Positions 36,914 through 48,800 of a DNA stretch of 64,000 nt are shown one piece after another. Position 1 is the stretch's first letter, and every line of letters starts with the position of its first letter. Position numbers and translations under genes: made by a program. Source of the DNA: Muricea muricata (lineage: Eukaryota; Cnidaria; Anthozoa; Malacalcyonacea; Plexauridae); the NCBI GenBank assembly GCA_963855995.1, contig OY979716.1, positions 22,682,283 through 22,746,282 of the forward strand. The letters are read 5' to 3'. The notes under the pieces are model-generated. The model was not told the DNA's origin, made no database searches, and saw only the letters and a list, made by a program, of their open reading frames with translations.

Positions 36914-39520
36914 ATGGCGCTTGAAGGTAAACAGCTTGCTGCAATAACATCTTTTCAAGCAGACTTGAAAGAATCAAGCAATTTTCAAAAATTTGCAAAC
37001 TATTTGATGAACTTATCCCCCACGGTATTTAAAAAGTTAAGTTTAAAACTTGACCGGAATTTGACAGAGGACACGGATGCACGCGGACGCATCGTAGACC
37101 TAGTAAATGAAAAGGAAGCTAGCAGCACGTCGGAGAGCGAAGATGACGAAACAGATCATCTTCAAGAAGTTTTTAAAAGACTTTTTAGGGATGAAAATTC
37201 TAGTGTAACATTTGAATTTTTCACGAGACTTTTGACGTTTCCGCTAAATTTATTCCGTGGGCCGACCAAAGTCATTTATACTCCAAGTTCAACTTACGAG
37301 AACATCAAGGCAAAACTTATACAATGCGAAGACAACGGTGACTTCGTAGAATTCGACACATATGCCAACAAAATGGTGGAGCAATATCTCGAAGAGAAAG
37401 ACTTCGATATTGTTGCGGGCGTCAAAATAGAGCAAGCACGATGTGCACTTTATAGAAACGACTTGAACAAGACTAAAAAACTCGCGCGTGAAGCTCACGA
37501 AGTCGCGGAGCACACGCGTTTTCCACCACTTTTCCACGCACAAGCCTGGCTCATGATGAGTTCGCTGTCTCGAACAAAACGCAAGTTAGGAAAAACAAAA
37601 AAATATTTGGACTTAGCTGAGCAATCGTTTGAGTCGGGCTACAGTTTGGAAGAATTCGCGCATTTCCATGAAGAAAAAGGCACTTATCTTGATAAATTTC
37701 TTGGAATATCTGCCAAACCAGACGAGCAGCTGAAGGCGCTTGCTCTGACCAATTTCCAGAAAATGGGCGAAATCGGCGCGCAGGATTCACGACAGCGCGT
37801 GAGCGACAAACAACGATTTTATGCTATGACAAAAAGTGCAAGAATCCTCTTAGATTCCACTTCATCGTTTGGACGGCGCGACCGGATTGTGACGAAAGAT
37901 TCTATTCGCCTCGCCGCGGAGTGCCTCGGGACAATAAAGCGCGATCTCCTGAGCAATATACCACGTGGGTCCAAGATCCAGTTTCAATTGGTGGAAAGTG
38001 ATCTGTATTACAGGCAAGGCAAGTTTGAAGATGCGATGGAATTGTTGAAGAAGTCTTTTGATGAGGCAATTGAATTTGGATATGGAAAAGAAGCACCAAA
38101 AATAACACAGGTAGTATCGGGAGAGGTGAGGGTTGATCCAGAAATAGGTAGATTACACTGCAGCTGCACGAGAGAAAAATATCGGGCATCATGGCAACCT
38201 GATTCTCAGGGTCTTCACCTCCGCTACCCGCGCTACGGCGAAGACCCTGACACAGGCTGGTCACGTGGCACCCAAATTTTGGGTGCTTGACATTGGTACT
38301 TACAGGGATAGGTAAAAACGCGTTATCACAAATTATTGTCAAACAACAAGGGAGACCGACGAAGCGAGAAGTCATCTGACACTAAAACCGTATCTTTGCT
38401 TTCTTCTGTGTTTGCATCACGCTGTTGTAATCTTAAAACCTGTTAATCTGAAAAGTGTAGTTTGCTTGTCTGTACAACATTTACTTTGATTTATGACCGT
38501 ATTATATCCCAAATTCCCCACAATTTCGTACTGTACAAATAGTTGTTAGTGAAATATTTTTTGTTTTTTAACCATGAATATCGTCTCAAGCTATGTTATC
38601 ATCCACCAATATTTGCTTGTAAAATGTTCGGATCAGATAAATTAATGATACGCCTTTTAATTTTAGATTTTAAGGATTAACAGGTTTTAAGATTACAACA
38701 GCGTGATGCAAACACAAAAGAAAGCAAAGATACGGTTTTAGAGTCAGATGACTTCCCGCTTCGTCGGTCTTCCTTGTTGCTTGACAATAATTTGTGATAA
38801 CACGTTTTTACCTACCCCGGCTAAATACGAATGTCAAGCACCCAAAATTTGGTTGCCACGTGACCAGTCTGTGCCAGGGTCTTCGCCGTAGCACGGGTAG
38901 CGGAGGTGAAGACCCTGAGAATCAGGTTGGCATCATGGAGTGTCATAATGTTAATTACTCCGCCTGCCGTAGGCGAGGCGGAGTTTTAAATTCGCTCCGT
39001 TTCTGTTTTCTTTTTTTTCTTTTTCTTTTTATTTTTTTCGGGGTCGCAAGTAGGCGCAGCGCTCATGTGTGATACCGCTGGTCCAAGCGGTATCGAGCAT
39101 GAACACTGCACCAACTATGACACCGGAAAAAAAGTTTAAAAATAATAAGAAAAAAAAGAGAAATGGGGCGAATTTTAAACTCCACCGCGCTTACAGCAGG
39201 CGGGGCAATGAGGTGTTGATTATTTGAAGTCGTAACACTGGTTGGATGAGTAAGAGATGTCACTTACTTGACACCTTAGCTAGAAGAAGAGCAGTTTAGA
39301 AATGATGCATGCAGCTGTCTTTTGTAAATTCAATTAGCTTTCCAGTAATTTTTTCATTCTCTTTCAGCGTATCGAAGATATCGATCGTCTTATGAATGCG
39401 AAAGTTGACATTGTTGATGAAAATTCATTAGAGCGACAAAGTAGCAGCAGTTCGAGTTGTCATGAGAGTGAAACGTCACAAAGTGGAAGTGATATATTCA
39501 GTTCAGAATTTTTGTACTGA
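36914..39520 (+). CDS. TPR-like protein, gene 2 (two exons)
   Basis: Exon 1 is 36914-38110 (399 codons), the intron 38111-39367 (GTAGTA donor, CTTTCAG acceptor) and exon 2 39368-39520 (50 codons plus TGA). The frame is uninterrupted and the predicted length 449 aa. It aligns along its whole length with gene 1: MALEGKQLAAITSFQADL start, acidic linker with SESEDDETD, then TPR-like helical pairs (KMVEQYLEEKDFDIVAGVKI, KTKKYLDLAEQSFESGYS, LYYRQGKFEDAMELL) and a Ser/Glu tail ending SSEFLY. I chose the ATG at 36914 because it aligns with the gene 1 start and is preceded by CTTTAG, a possible acceptor for a 5' UTR exon. The frame also stays open past the exon 1 donor to 38290, but the spliced form matches gene 1. 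Function unknown; TPRs bind proteins. Confidence 0.82.
38195..38929. mobile_element. MULE-like MITE (735 bp) in the gene 2 intron
   Basis: Long inverted repeats of about 260 bp start CAACCTGATTCTCAGGGTC and end in the reverse complement. A 9-bp perfect target duplication, GCATCATGG, flanks it (38186-38194 and 38930-38938). Long TIRs with 9-bp duplications are the mark of Mutator-like elements. No transposase. The intron of paralogous gene 1 lacks it. Confidence 0.9.
38955..39215. mobile_element. Second foldback in the gene 2 intron
   Basis: Left arm ACTCCGCCTGCCGTAGGCG...TTTTAAATTCGC, right arm GCGAATTTTAAACTCC...GCAGGCGGGGCA, diverged. The centre contains a separate hairpin, GATACCGCT/AGCGGTATC (about 39070-39093). 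It sits a few bases from the MULE-like MITE. Confidence 0.65.
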
Positions 39521-40790
39521 TATGATGTCACTATGAAAAATTTTCTGCGACTCCATTTAGCAGGCTTTTAAAAGCTGCACAAATATGGCAGCCATCGATT
39601 TCTTGTTGTTTTCATGCAATCATCGTTTCAATTACTGAACTATCTGTAGGCTGTTAACCATAACAGTTCGACGGTTGAGTTTGCAGTAAAGTGTGCTTTA
39701 ATCATATTGGCCTTCGGCAAAAGTATGTGATCGATAAAAGCCTATCTATAACATCCGTTTTAAACCCCGCTAGCTATTATTTTTGTTAAGGAGTTAGGTT
39801 TGAACACAGTATATACTGTATCACGATCATTGACTATTGCGCATGCTTTATATTCGGCAACGGAAAATTGTATATACTGCTCATGATCATTGATGAATGA
39901 CAGCGTCCGTTGCGTAAACAAAACTTAAAAATTTCATGAAAATACCGTTAACTATCCTAGTTTTCCTTGGTTGTATGAAAACAAGAGGGGATCCTTTGGG
40001 CCACCCGGTATGCTCTCAAATATTTATCTTAATTATATAAATGGATTATACTCAAAATTGAAAATAAGTAATTTTTTAAACGTTAAATAATATGGTGACA
40101 TCTTTTTAGGATTCTATTGATTTTTTGAAAGCTGCATATATTGTTGCTTTGTAATGTCTACAGACCTTCCGGACTTGTTTAGAAGACGGTTTTAATGGGT
40201 GATGAATGTTCTGAAGTGATGCCAGTGAGAGGTGTTCTCCTTTACCATTTGTACGTGTACTGAACCAAAACTTAATCAACAGCTAGTCGTCCAGCTTCTC
40301 GTCACTGAGAGAGATCCATTCTTCATAATTTTCAATGTGGCAGGCATTCAAATACACCTTACACTTTCTTTTTGCATAATTCTCAAATTACATTTACGCT
40401 GCGATTGTTTGACGCCATTTTGAATAAATGACCGCGAAACAAAATCGTATTCTTTTAGAGCTATACAAGCCAATCAGCGTCATGCCAAAGTTGTATACCT
40501 TTGGAGCACACCAAAAATACGAGATTTTATCTGTTTCATCCAATCACATTTGTCTATCAATGTGAGGAGAGACCGCAAAATGTTGTGTAGTGAACTGCCC
40601 CTGCTAATGACGTCACCGAACAGAATTATATCAGGTGAGTGCCGAGCGTTGGTGCTGAGTTATACACAATTCTCACTCCGATTCGAGGGAGACTTGTCAC
40701 CTACAATGAACTGTACACAACGGGAACGCTAACTCAATACAAAAGTTCAGTTGATGGGTGATATTTTCCTAGTTTTGAGACGAAACACTT
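39521..40790. other. No recognisable gene
   Basis: AT-rich flank downstream of gene 2. The open frames at 40232-40423 and 40550-40732 have no domain or splice support. Confidence 0.45.
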
Positions 40791-40792
40791 AA

Positions 40793-40921
40793 CCATCCCA
40801 GTTGACTCGATAGCTCAATTGGTAGAGCGGCGGTCTAGAAACCAGAAGATGCGAGTTCGAATCCTGCTCGAGACAGCGAATTTCTCGTTGTTCTCTGCGG
40901 TGTCAGATTAATATGAATTCA
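40793..40921 (+). mobile_element. tRNA-derived SINE-like unit, copy 1
   Basis: Positions 40804-40874 resemble a tRNA: near-complementary ends (GACTCGA / TCGAGAC, one mismatch), an A-box-like TAGCTCAATTGG, a B-box-like GAGTTCGAATCC and a D-arm GCTC...GAGC. The anticodon stem is defective, so I call it a SINE head or tRNA pseudogene rather than a working tRNA. A non-tRNA tail (GCGAATTTCTCGTTGTTC...GTCAGATTAA) follows and is shared with copy 2. Confidence 0.6.
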
Positions 40922-41050
40922 GTTTTTCACATCTCTGAGGATGGTTCTGAAATAGAATTGAAACACTGGCACTGCGCGTCCTCGAAGACAAGCATTAAGT
41001 CCTCACGAAATAAAATATTTCGTGCACTTAAATTGGACAAGACTCGCCAC

Positions 41051-41197
41051 CAGTCCCAGTTGAATCGATAGCTCATTTCTTTATTTTGGTAGAGCGGCGG
41101 TCTAGAAATCGGAAGATGCGAGTTCGAGTCCTGCTTGAGACGACGAATTTTTCGTTCTTCTCTGCAGTGTCAGTGTGGTCAGATTAACATGAATTGA
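41051..41197 (+). mobile_element. tRNA-derived SINE-like unit, copy 2
   Basis: Tandem partner of the unit at 40793. The tRNA-like part is 41062-41141, with a roughly 9-bp insertion in the D-loop. B-box-like GAGTTCGAGTCC and the same tail are present. Confidence 0.6.
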
Positions 41198-43165
41198 TAT
41201 GAAATTTTTTTCTTTTGCCTGAAGATTCAAATTTTTTTCATCAAATACAACTTTTTAATAGCTTTCACTTGATATAAAACCCAATTTTTGATGTTCAGTA
41301 TTTCAACTCAAAACTCAAATTGGCTTCAACCCCCCCCCCCCCCCCCCCCCACAGACACTTATCGTTCCAGTTTACTCCAGTTCAATGGTCAGTTGTGGCA
41401 AGAAGGCTACAGCAGAGTGTGAATATTGCTCTTAGAACCAAACTCGATCCGACGTTTAAAAACGCGTTTTAAATGTGAATTATGGAATGATTACGCAGAG
41501 TTGCAAATGAAAAATGTTTTCCTCTATTAAAATAGCGAGTTACATGGATATTTACTACAAAAGGTGAAGACATATGTTTGTAAATCAACTGACGCCATGA
41601 CAGCCCACGTGCTCGAGAATACAGCTATATTCAAGAGCCTGAATCATTTAGTATCTCAGCTGAACGTATTTCATAAGGTGAGAACTTACAAAGGTATTAA
41701 CTTTATTTAACAATATTTTGTAAGAGTTTAACGAACCAGTTGAAATCATGATCAAGACTTTCAATTGCACATGGCCCTCCACATGCTAGGATATAAATTT
41801 TGTTGTCCTGCCATAACCTCCAGCATTTACATGTTTGTGTGTTTCAGCGATCTCGTTAGTTTTATAGCAGGGGAGAAGCTCTGGTTGTAATTTTTTCAGA
41901 TTTTATCTTAATTTGGGTACTGGAATAGCTTTAGAATACCTGACTTGGCTGACTGAAATTCCACTGCAATTAATTGCAACTGACTAATAAAGCTATTTAA
42001 GCATGCACTGGTGTGACCATACATGCAAGTTTTTTTTTTACCAAAGCTGCTTAGATTTGGTGGGACCACCCCGTCGTGATCTAAATGTTGCAAATCTCTA
42101 AAGCACAGGGGAATGTCCAAGCCCATCCAACTGGATCTGGTAAAAAAATATACTACATCTGGTCACACTGGCATACACCAATTCATGTATCAAAGTCAAT
42201 CACGAGAAGGGAAGGCGGGTAGAGCAGAGCATCCTTCCCCCCACTCTGGGAATAATCATTCCTAATTTTATCTGAAGTATATATTTTTTAACAAATGTTT
42301 TTTTTTTCAGAAACTGAGTCAAGCTCCCCCCTCAGGCTTCATTTTGACACCTGTATAAATTGACTGATTACAGTGCAATGTAAAATATTGCCAGGAAACC
42401 AGCAATTAATAATGCATTGTCTAACATCAAAATTTGCTTCATTTGAAATATTTTTTGCCTCTACTTTGCTGTAGCAACATAAAGCTATCTAAGCGATAAA
42501 TTTCTAGGTTTTGTTCGAAGTATATTAAGCAATATAAAGCATTTCCATTCCTTGTTTTTCTGGGATTTTACGAAGGTTTGTTTTCAAGATTGTTGATATA
42601 GGCTCTTAGTTTTACTCTAGTTATACTGTAGATTTAAAATCACTATTACTGTGATGTCCTCGAACATATTTTTACAAATATAGCAACTAGAAATTTTTCT
42701 TGCATGTGGCCCTTGTGGTACTATTAGAGAGAGAGGTTGGTTGTTCAGTGCCTGTTTCGCTGACTTTATTTGATTGGGATTGTTGGTATAGGTGTTTTGT
42801 TTTACTCTACTGTAGGTTTGGCTTGAAAGTTTAGATATTTAGTTTCAGATATTTCTGGAATACAAGTGCAACTTTGGCTCTACTTGCTCGAAGTTTATAT
42901 TATTGGGTTGTATTGAATATTTTGTTGCTAAGAATGGCAAATGACGTGAAGAAAGTCCCAGACCCACTTTATATGACATACGGTACTTGACCCAAGCAGA
43001 ACTATTACTGCAGATTTAAGTCCATCTAATACAAGGAAATTTAGGCACAATGCTGGTATTAAAGCGGTGTGTTGCTATGTTGCTAATGTGGTATGATCAT
43101 AGGCGGCCCATGCCTGGCGCACGCTCTGTTGTGTTCATTCGTATTATCCAGCATGCTCTGTTTTG
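41198..43165. other. No recognisable gene
   Basis: Contains a long poly-C tract at about 41330-41351. The open frame 41908-42126 (minus) shows nothing recognisable. Confidence 0.45.
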
Positions 43166-43167
43166 TT

Positions 43168-44345
43168 CAGGGTTATAATAATAATAATAGTAACTTTAAT
43201 AAAGTGTTGATGTGTTTAGCTAGTACAACTAATTGAGGACACTATTTGTTAACAAATATTTACAATTATTAGATGTAAACATATTGCGTTATTGCTCAAT
43301 TTAGAGTATTACATAATATTTCATTACATTCTCACGAGCTGTATATACATACAAAGCACACCAATGAGCTCTGGCTCCAAAGAGAAAAAAAATAGACTCA
43401 TTAGTATGCTCCATATATAGCATACTAAATATTTAAATATTTTAGACTATAAGTTTCTTGACATCACGTGGGTATGTATAATAGCATTCACATCATAGAA
43501 CACCGAGCTATCTATACAGAGCACACCAATGAGCTACTAAAACAAAAGAGCAAAATGAGCTCACTCGTGTGCTCCATATAGAGCATGAATAATAAATATA
43601 TATAAGAGAAAAATGGGCTAATTAGTATGCTCCTTATAGAGCAGGCTGATGTGTTAATATGATACACTATAAGCTAACTATCATTAGTATTTTCATGGTT
43701 ATGATCATGTTTAAAGTTGGATAGATGACAATCACCTGTATTCAGTGGAAAATTAACCCAAGTAAGACACACAGGCTTCGTGGCCATCGTCCACATAACA
43801 CCGAACACACATGATCATTGTCCATCTCATATATGAATTATTTTATATAACATTCATTATATTAGCTTATTTAAGTTATGTTCAATTGAAAAAGGTATAC
43901 TTTAATGAGCTACAGAGTTCGCAACAGTTACCATTATTGTTCATTGCACACTCTAAATCCGTGTTCCGTATTTTGTTCTCAAAAGATGATAAGCTTAGAG
44001 AATCTCTAACGTCAGCATCGAGTTTTGACCAAAAAGATGGTCCTAAATGTCTCATGGAATGCTTTCCCTAGCATATAGTTTCAGTCCTTGGTATGTTAAA
44101 GTCACTGTTCCTCGGTGAATAGTTAACATTCTTGCAATTGAACAATTTGGAGACAGTACATGATACAAGTCCTTGTTTAGCTTTGTACATTAATGTGGCA
44201 ATGTCCTGCAAACGCCTATTTTGCAGAGTTGGTAATTTGGCTTGGTGAAGTAATTCGTTGTATGATTCCGCTTTTATTTTGTACATTGCTCTAAAAGCCC
44301 GTTCTTGAATACTTTCTAGCTCCCTGCTATCTGATGCTTTACAAA
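43168..44345 (-). mobile_element. LINE 3' end (RT C-terminal region and 3' UTR)
   Basis: On the minus strand, coding sequence from about 44340: AESYNELLHQAKLPTLQNRR with LQDIATLMYKAKQGL and YSPRNSDFNIPR, then after a frame break LGPSFWSKLDADVRDSL with FENKIR to about 43930. This is the C-terminal end of a CR1/L2-type RT protein. The 3' end is probably the (TTATTA)n run at 43168-43185 with a preceding AATAAAGT-like context. A local duplication sits at 43343-43650, inside the presumed UTR. Confidence 0.7.
43343..43650. repeat. Local duplication, about 165-bp spacing
   Basis: The unit with AAGCACACCAATGAGCT near 43355 and TATGCTCCATATAtAGCAT near 43405 recurs from about 43515. A third partial block (TTAGTATGCTCC...AGAGCA) lies near 43620-43645. 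Confidence 0.6.
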
Positions 44346-45116
44346 ATTGTCAGACCAGGTTATTATCCAGCTCAGTCACTTTAAAAACTGAAGGCGGAGT
44401 GCAGAGCTTAAACTAGTCATAAGCATACTGCTCATAAATTAACTTATTGTACCCAGGAAATCATATAATATCCCAGGTACAATACGATAGTGTATTCATA
44501 TTATCTCTCGAAGCACAGAGCAAAGTATTTGAAACAGGTGTGTTTGTATGAATCCGCCTATTCTTTACCCCTATGGGAATTTGCCTTAAGTATTTTCAAC
44601 TTTGACTGGGGCATTTTAAAACCAAATACGTAATTACATTCTTGAAATAATAAAATCACTTATTTCCCAATGATGAATAGAGGTAAATAACCTATATTTA
44701 CTATGAAACAAAAGCAGATTCACTTTTCGTCTAAACGAGCCAAACGTCGCACGTAGACGCATGTACGCCATAAGCGTACCTATTTTTCAAATGTGGGGTT
44801 GAAAATTTCCAGCTCTATCATCAGTTCTATGTTTTACGAAGTAAAACATAGGGGTGGAGTGTTGTTATTTGGACATATATCAGAGAAAACTCTTAAATAG
44901 ATCTATATGTTTATTCAGATATGAAGAGCTAAGAGATCGTTTCTTATGATACCAGCAATGGAAAACTGTTACTGTGTAATATCAAGTGAGGATGAACCAA
45001 AATGAGTGCTTATCATGAAGTTAATTGGAATTTAAAAATTGGTAAGTGGAAACATAGAACTGCTACCTAAATTTTATAGTTGTTGAAATGTCGACATGCA
45101 AGAGAATAGAATTATT
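44346..45116. other. No recognisable gene
   Basis: AT-rich, with no long open frame and no repeat that I can support. Confidence 0.4.
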
Positions 45117-45835
45117 TTTTGTCAACACCGCGGAAAAACGTCTGCGCATGCGCAAGTACTTGAAAATATTGTGGGGAATTTAAATCCCGTTTCCTGAAGC
45201 AAAATCATTCCTTTTAATTGCTGAAGATAAGTGAAACAAACAAAACAACATTAGGACGAGTAGTTTGGCTATTAATAAGCAGTTTTCTAAGGTTAAGAAC
45301 ACAAAATTTAATTTAAAAATTGACGTTTGTGTCCGAGAGGCGTGCGAGTACTTCTTGAAAAATTCTCGAACACTGGATTAAAACACAAGAGTTTTGCAAA
45401 CTGTGAAAGAGTTTAGCATCTGCATATGCTTAAGTTGTATAGCAGGTCATTACCTTTAAATACAGTCAACGCAAAATTTTTTCATTCTACGCCAAAAAGT
45501 TATTGGCAAAAATGTGGATAAAATTACCCTATGGAAAATTTCCTTTTTCATTCGGTCGAGTAGCTTTCATAAACAATAAATTTTTCATTACTCACCTTTG
45601 GCCTGCATCTAAAATACTATTATTTTCTAGGCATGTAAACTACAATTATTTCTTGTTTTTAAGTTCGTACGTTCGTTGGTTTGCTAATAATTTTACTCCA
45701 AAGGCACATATGTGAGGTACTTCTTTTCACCGCCATATTGCGAAATAAACAAGCTCGAAACACTCGATTTATCAAGCCAATCTCAGTAAAATTGACGCAT
45801 GCGCAGACGTTTTTCCGCGGTGTTTTTTTTGTCCC
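45117..45835. mobile_element. Non-autonomous TIR element (about 0.7 kb)
   Basis: CACCGCGGAAAAACGTCTGC plus GCATGCG at 45126-45152 recurs as reverse complement at 45797-45823. The GC-rich termini stand out from the AT-rich centre. No ORF with similarity and no clear target duplication. Confidence 0.6.
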
Positions 45836-48800
45836 GGTTGTCCTTAACTGCAGTTTTTTATGAGTCAATTTTAAAAAGCTGTTAATTAGGCTATGTTTAG
45901 TCAAGTATCACACATGAAAATGAATTATATTTCCCTACCGTTTAATAGAATAAGTTCTCGTTTTCTCGAAATATGTTTATGCTTGTTCTTGTTCAAAAAT
46001 ATAATATATGTACTTGGTTCATTACTAACAAAGAATCACAGCTAAATATAAAGCATAGCTCTTAAGCCACTCTCACACGCTGCAGTTTTTCTTGCGGCTT
46101 GCAATGCAGTTCTACTCTTGAGCGATACAAAATTGGCCAATACGCGTCTTCATCGCATTTTGATGTCTTCTTCATAAATACCTATTAAATATTTTTAACT
46201 AATTAACATGTCTTGAAAGTAGAATTGCTTTGCGAGTTTGAAAAAAATTTGTAGCTTATGACAGTGGCTATTGCAGCATATTTTAGAGCTTTTTGTTGCT
46301 AGAAAAAAATTACATCACTATTCTAATTTTGGCTAGAATCAAACTATACCAGTTTTTACCCTGAATATTGCAAATAGTTTTCAAGTTTCTAATAGTAATT
46401 TTTTTTTAAAAACGTTGGGTTAGCTTGCTATAAAAACTGGCAACTAGCGTCGAAATTTTTTTTCCAATTTGTTTTTCTTTGAATAGTAAACAGTGAAGAT
46501 CTAAAAATTGTCCAGGAGTCAAGTGATGTCAATTACAACTATCAAGGGAAATCTACTACTGACCGTCGAGGAAAGTTTATTTAAATCACCGGAAAAGGTC
46601 TCCAAAATCTTAACTTGTGTCGTCATTATTCTCGCAACGAGATTTATCAATCTCGTAGTAAAAGTGATGAGCATTCATGAGCCATGCGAAGTCCGTACGT
46701 GCCAAGATATGGAGTTAAAACGAAACTTAAATACTCTGGCTGATAAAACTTGTCACAGGATGTGTTGTCTCCCTGGACGTTGCTGAGTCCTCCCATAAGC
46801 CAGCTTCTGTGACAGCTAGGTTTGAAAGAATTCTACGCTCAATGTCGTAGGGTGGAAAAAGCAAAAACGTTCGACAAAATAACCGTTGTTGCTATTAAAA
46901 ACGTCCAAAGTTTATCCATATGTTTTCAGTCGACCTTCATATCACAACAACTACCGACACAGTCACGCCGCTGACCATTGATTGTCTATCATGTGGATTT
47001 TCATTCCCAACAGCATTTCGAATCCGTGTTCAGTGATGTTGTGGAATTATAGCTGGTATACCGCAATGACTTTCGTAAGTTTGTTTTAATTTACTCTAAA
47101 AAAATGCGTTCAAGCCTTAATTACGGTTTGTTTTTGAACATTGGTTTGTTTAATTAAACGTCACGTTTGACTCCTAAAAATGTACACTTTGCTGGACTTT
47201 ACATTTAATTAAAATGTATGATTAATTGATATAACGTACAGGTTTGGCATGTCAAAGGCGACGTTTTAATTGGGAAACTAATCTTCACAAAACCAAAAAC
47301 AACGCTTAAATATAATTTCAATAATTTCGTTTAACGGTTATGATTACCGGTAATGAGTACGGTATAAAAAGAATTACTCCGGCGTTCCGTCATCCCGCCG
47401 TTCCGCAAAAGTGCTAGTTATATATACTATCCGATTTTCGATAGGCTGCTGAAAATAAGTGTAAACGTGCTGAAATCTGGTTAATATTTTAAATTTGTGG
47501 ATGCAAAAGAAAACGGGATGAAACGCATTCTGCTGTGTAAAGTTACGAAGGGAAAACTGTTGTTGGTGTACATTAACGTACAGTACTCCTGTTTTAGTGA
47601 ATAAAGGAAAACGCAATGAAGTCGGTACTGAAAAGGCAGATGCTTAAGACTTGATAGTTAGTAACTATAATTCTTTATATCACTAAGTTTATGTCCTTTT
47701 GCAATAAAATATTAACAGAAAACACGATGACCTTAAATCTTACTGTATTTAAGAGTTGGACCTGAACACAGATTTGAGTGTTTCTTGTATTTTATTGGAA
47801 GTCATCGTAAGCATATAAATCTCTTTTTTTAAAAAAAATCGTGTTAGTAGTGTCTGTTGGATTGAGTTAATTTTGAGAAGTAAAGCCGGGTTGCTATTGT
47901 TATCAGAAGCAGATATTAACATTTGCAAACTTTCATCTACGCATATTAATGATTTTTTCTACTTTAGAAATCTGCTGTGTAATAAAAATGTAAACTGCGT
48001 TAAAAAGGAATGCTACCAAAGGCTAACAGAAACAATGGCAGAATTGGTAAAGACGATAGTGGCTGAAGTGTTGGAACAAAATTGAGGTACAAGATTATTA
48101 TTTCTCTTCTGATGTTCACATGCATGGCAATGCTCAAAATATCGTGTCCATCTGTCACTGCTGCAGGTTTTTCCAGCATGAATGTCAGTGTTTCCAAATG
48201 ATATGTATGTCTTTCTTTTGTTTGCTGGAATACTCTTTGTAACTATGTCGTCTGATTACATAACTTTTGTTGTTTTAACAGTTTCGTAATTCTGTTCCTT
48301 TTGTCTGTGTTTGTTGAGGTTGTTTTACTCTGTTTAGTTTTGTTCTGTCCATTTTTGTTTGTTTTAGTATATGCGTTTGTCTTTAATAACCAGGGTTGAT
48401 TATGATAGCATTGCTGTTTTTGCTGTTGACAATTAACATATTGCTCATTGAAGATGCTCATTAAGCAATTATTTACAACGGATTTTACAATAATTGTGCA
48501 TTTCCCAAATACAGTACATTTGTTGGGTAAATTTCAGTACACAATTACAGCCGTGTAATCTCGCCTGTACTGTAATCTAAGCGGTTCACGGTTTGCTAAC
48601 GGGGCAACCATTTGACTATTTCCAACACATCGTTTGAGTGATTTCGTGCAAGCGAAGGAAATATGAAACTTTCTTCGTCATAAAAAATGCGCGTATAAAA
48701 TCCTTAGTTAATTCATTAAATTCCATTTGATTCAATGTCCATTAATGGGGGTAAGGTACAGTTGATTTAGTCTGATTAGAAATAGCTTCACAATTATTTC

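Noticed and set aside
38111-38290. Read-through of gene 2 exon 1 into the intron as the real C-terminus
   Set aside because: The added residues come partly from the MULE-like MITE, and gene 1 plus the conserved 50-codon second exon support splicing at 38110.
40804-40874. Functional tRNA gene
   Set aside because: The anticodon stem does not pair properly and the acceptor stem has a mismatch. The unit is duplicated with a shared non-tRNA tail, as expected of a SINE.
46508-46786. Cys-rich open frame resembling a small secreted peptide
   Set aside because: No ATG near the open frame start gives a signal peptide, the cysteine spacing fits no family I can name, and there is no splice context.
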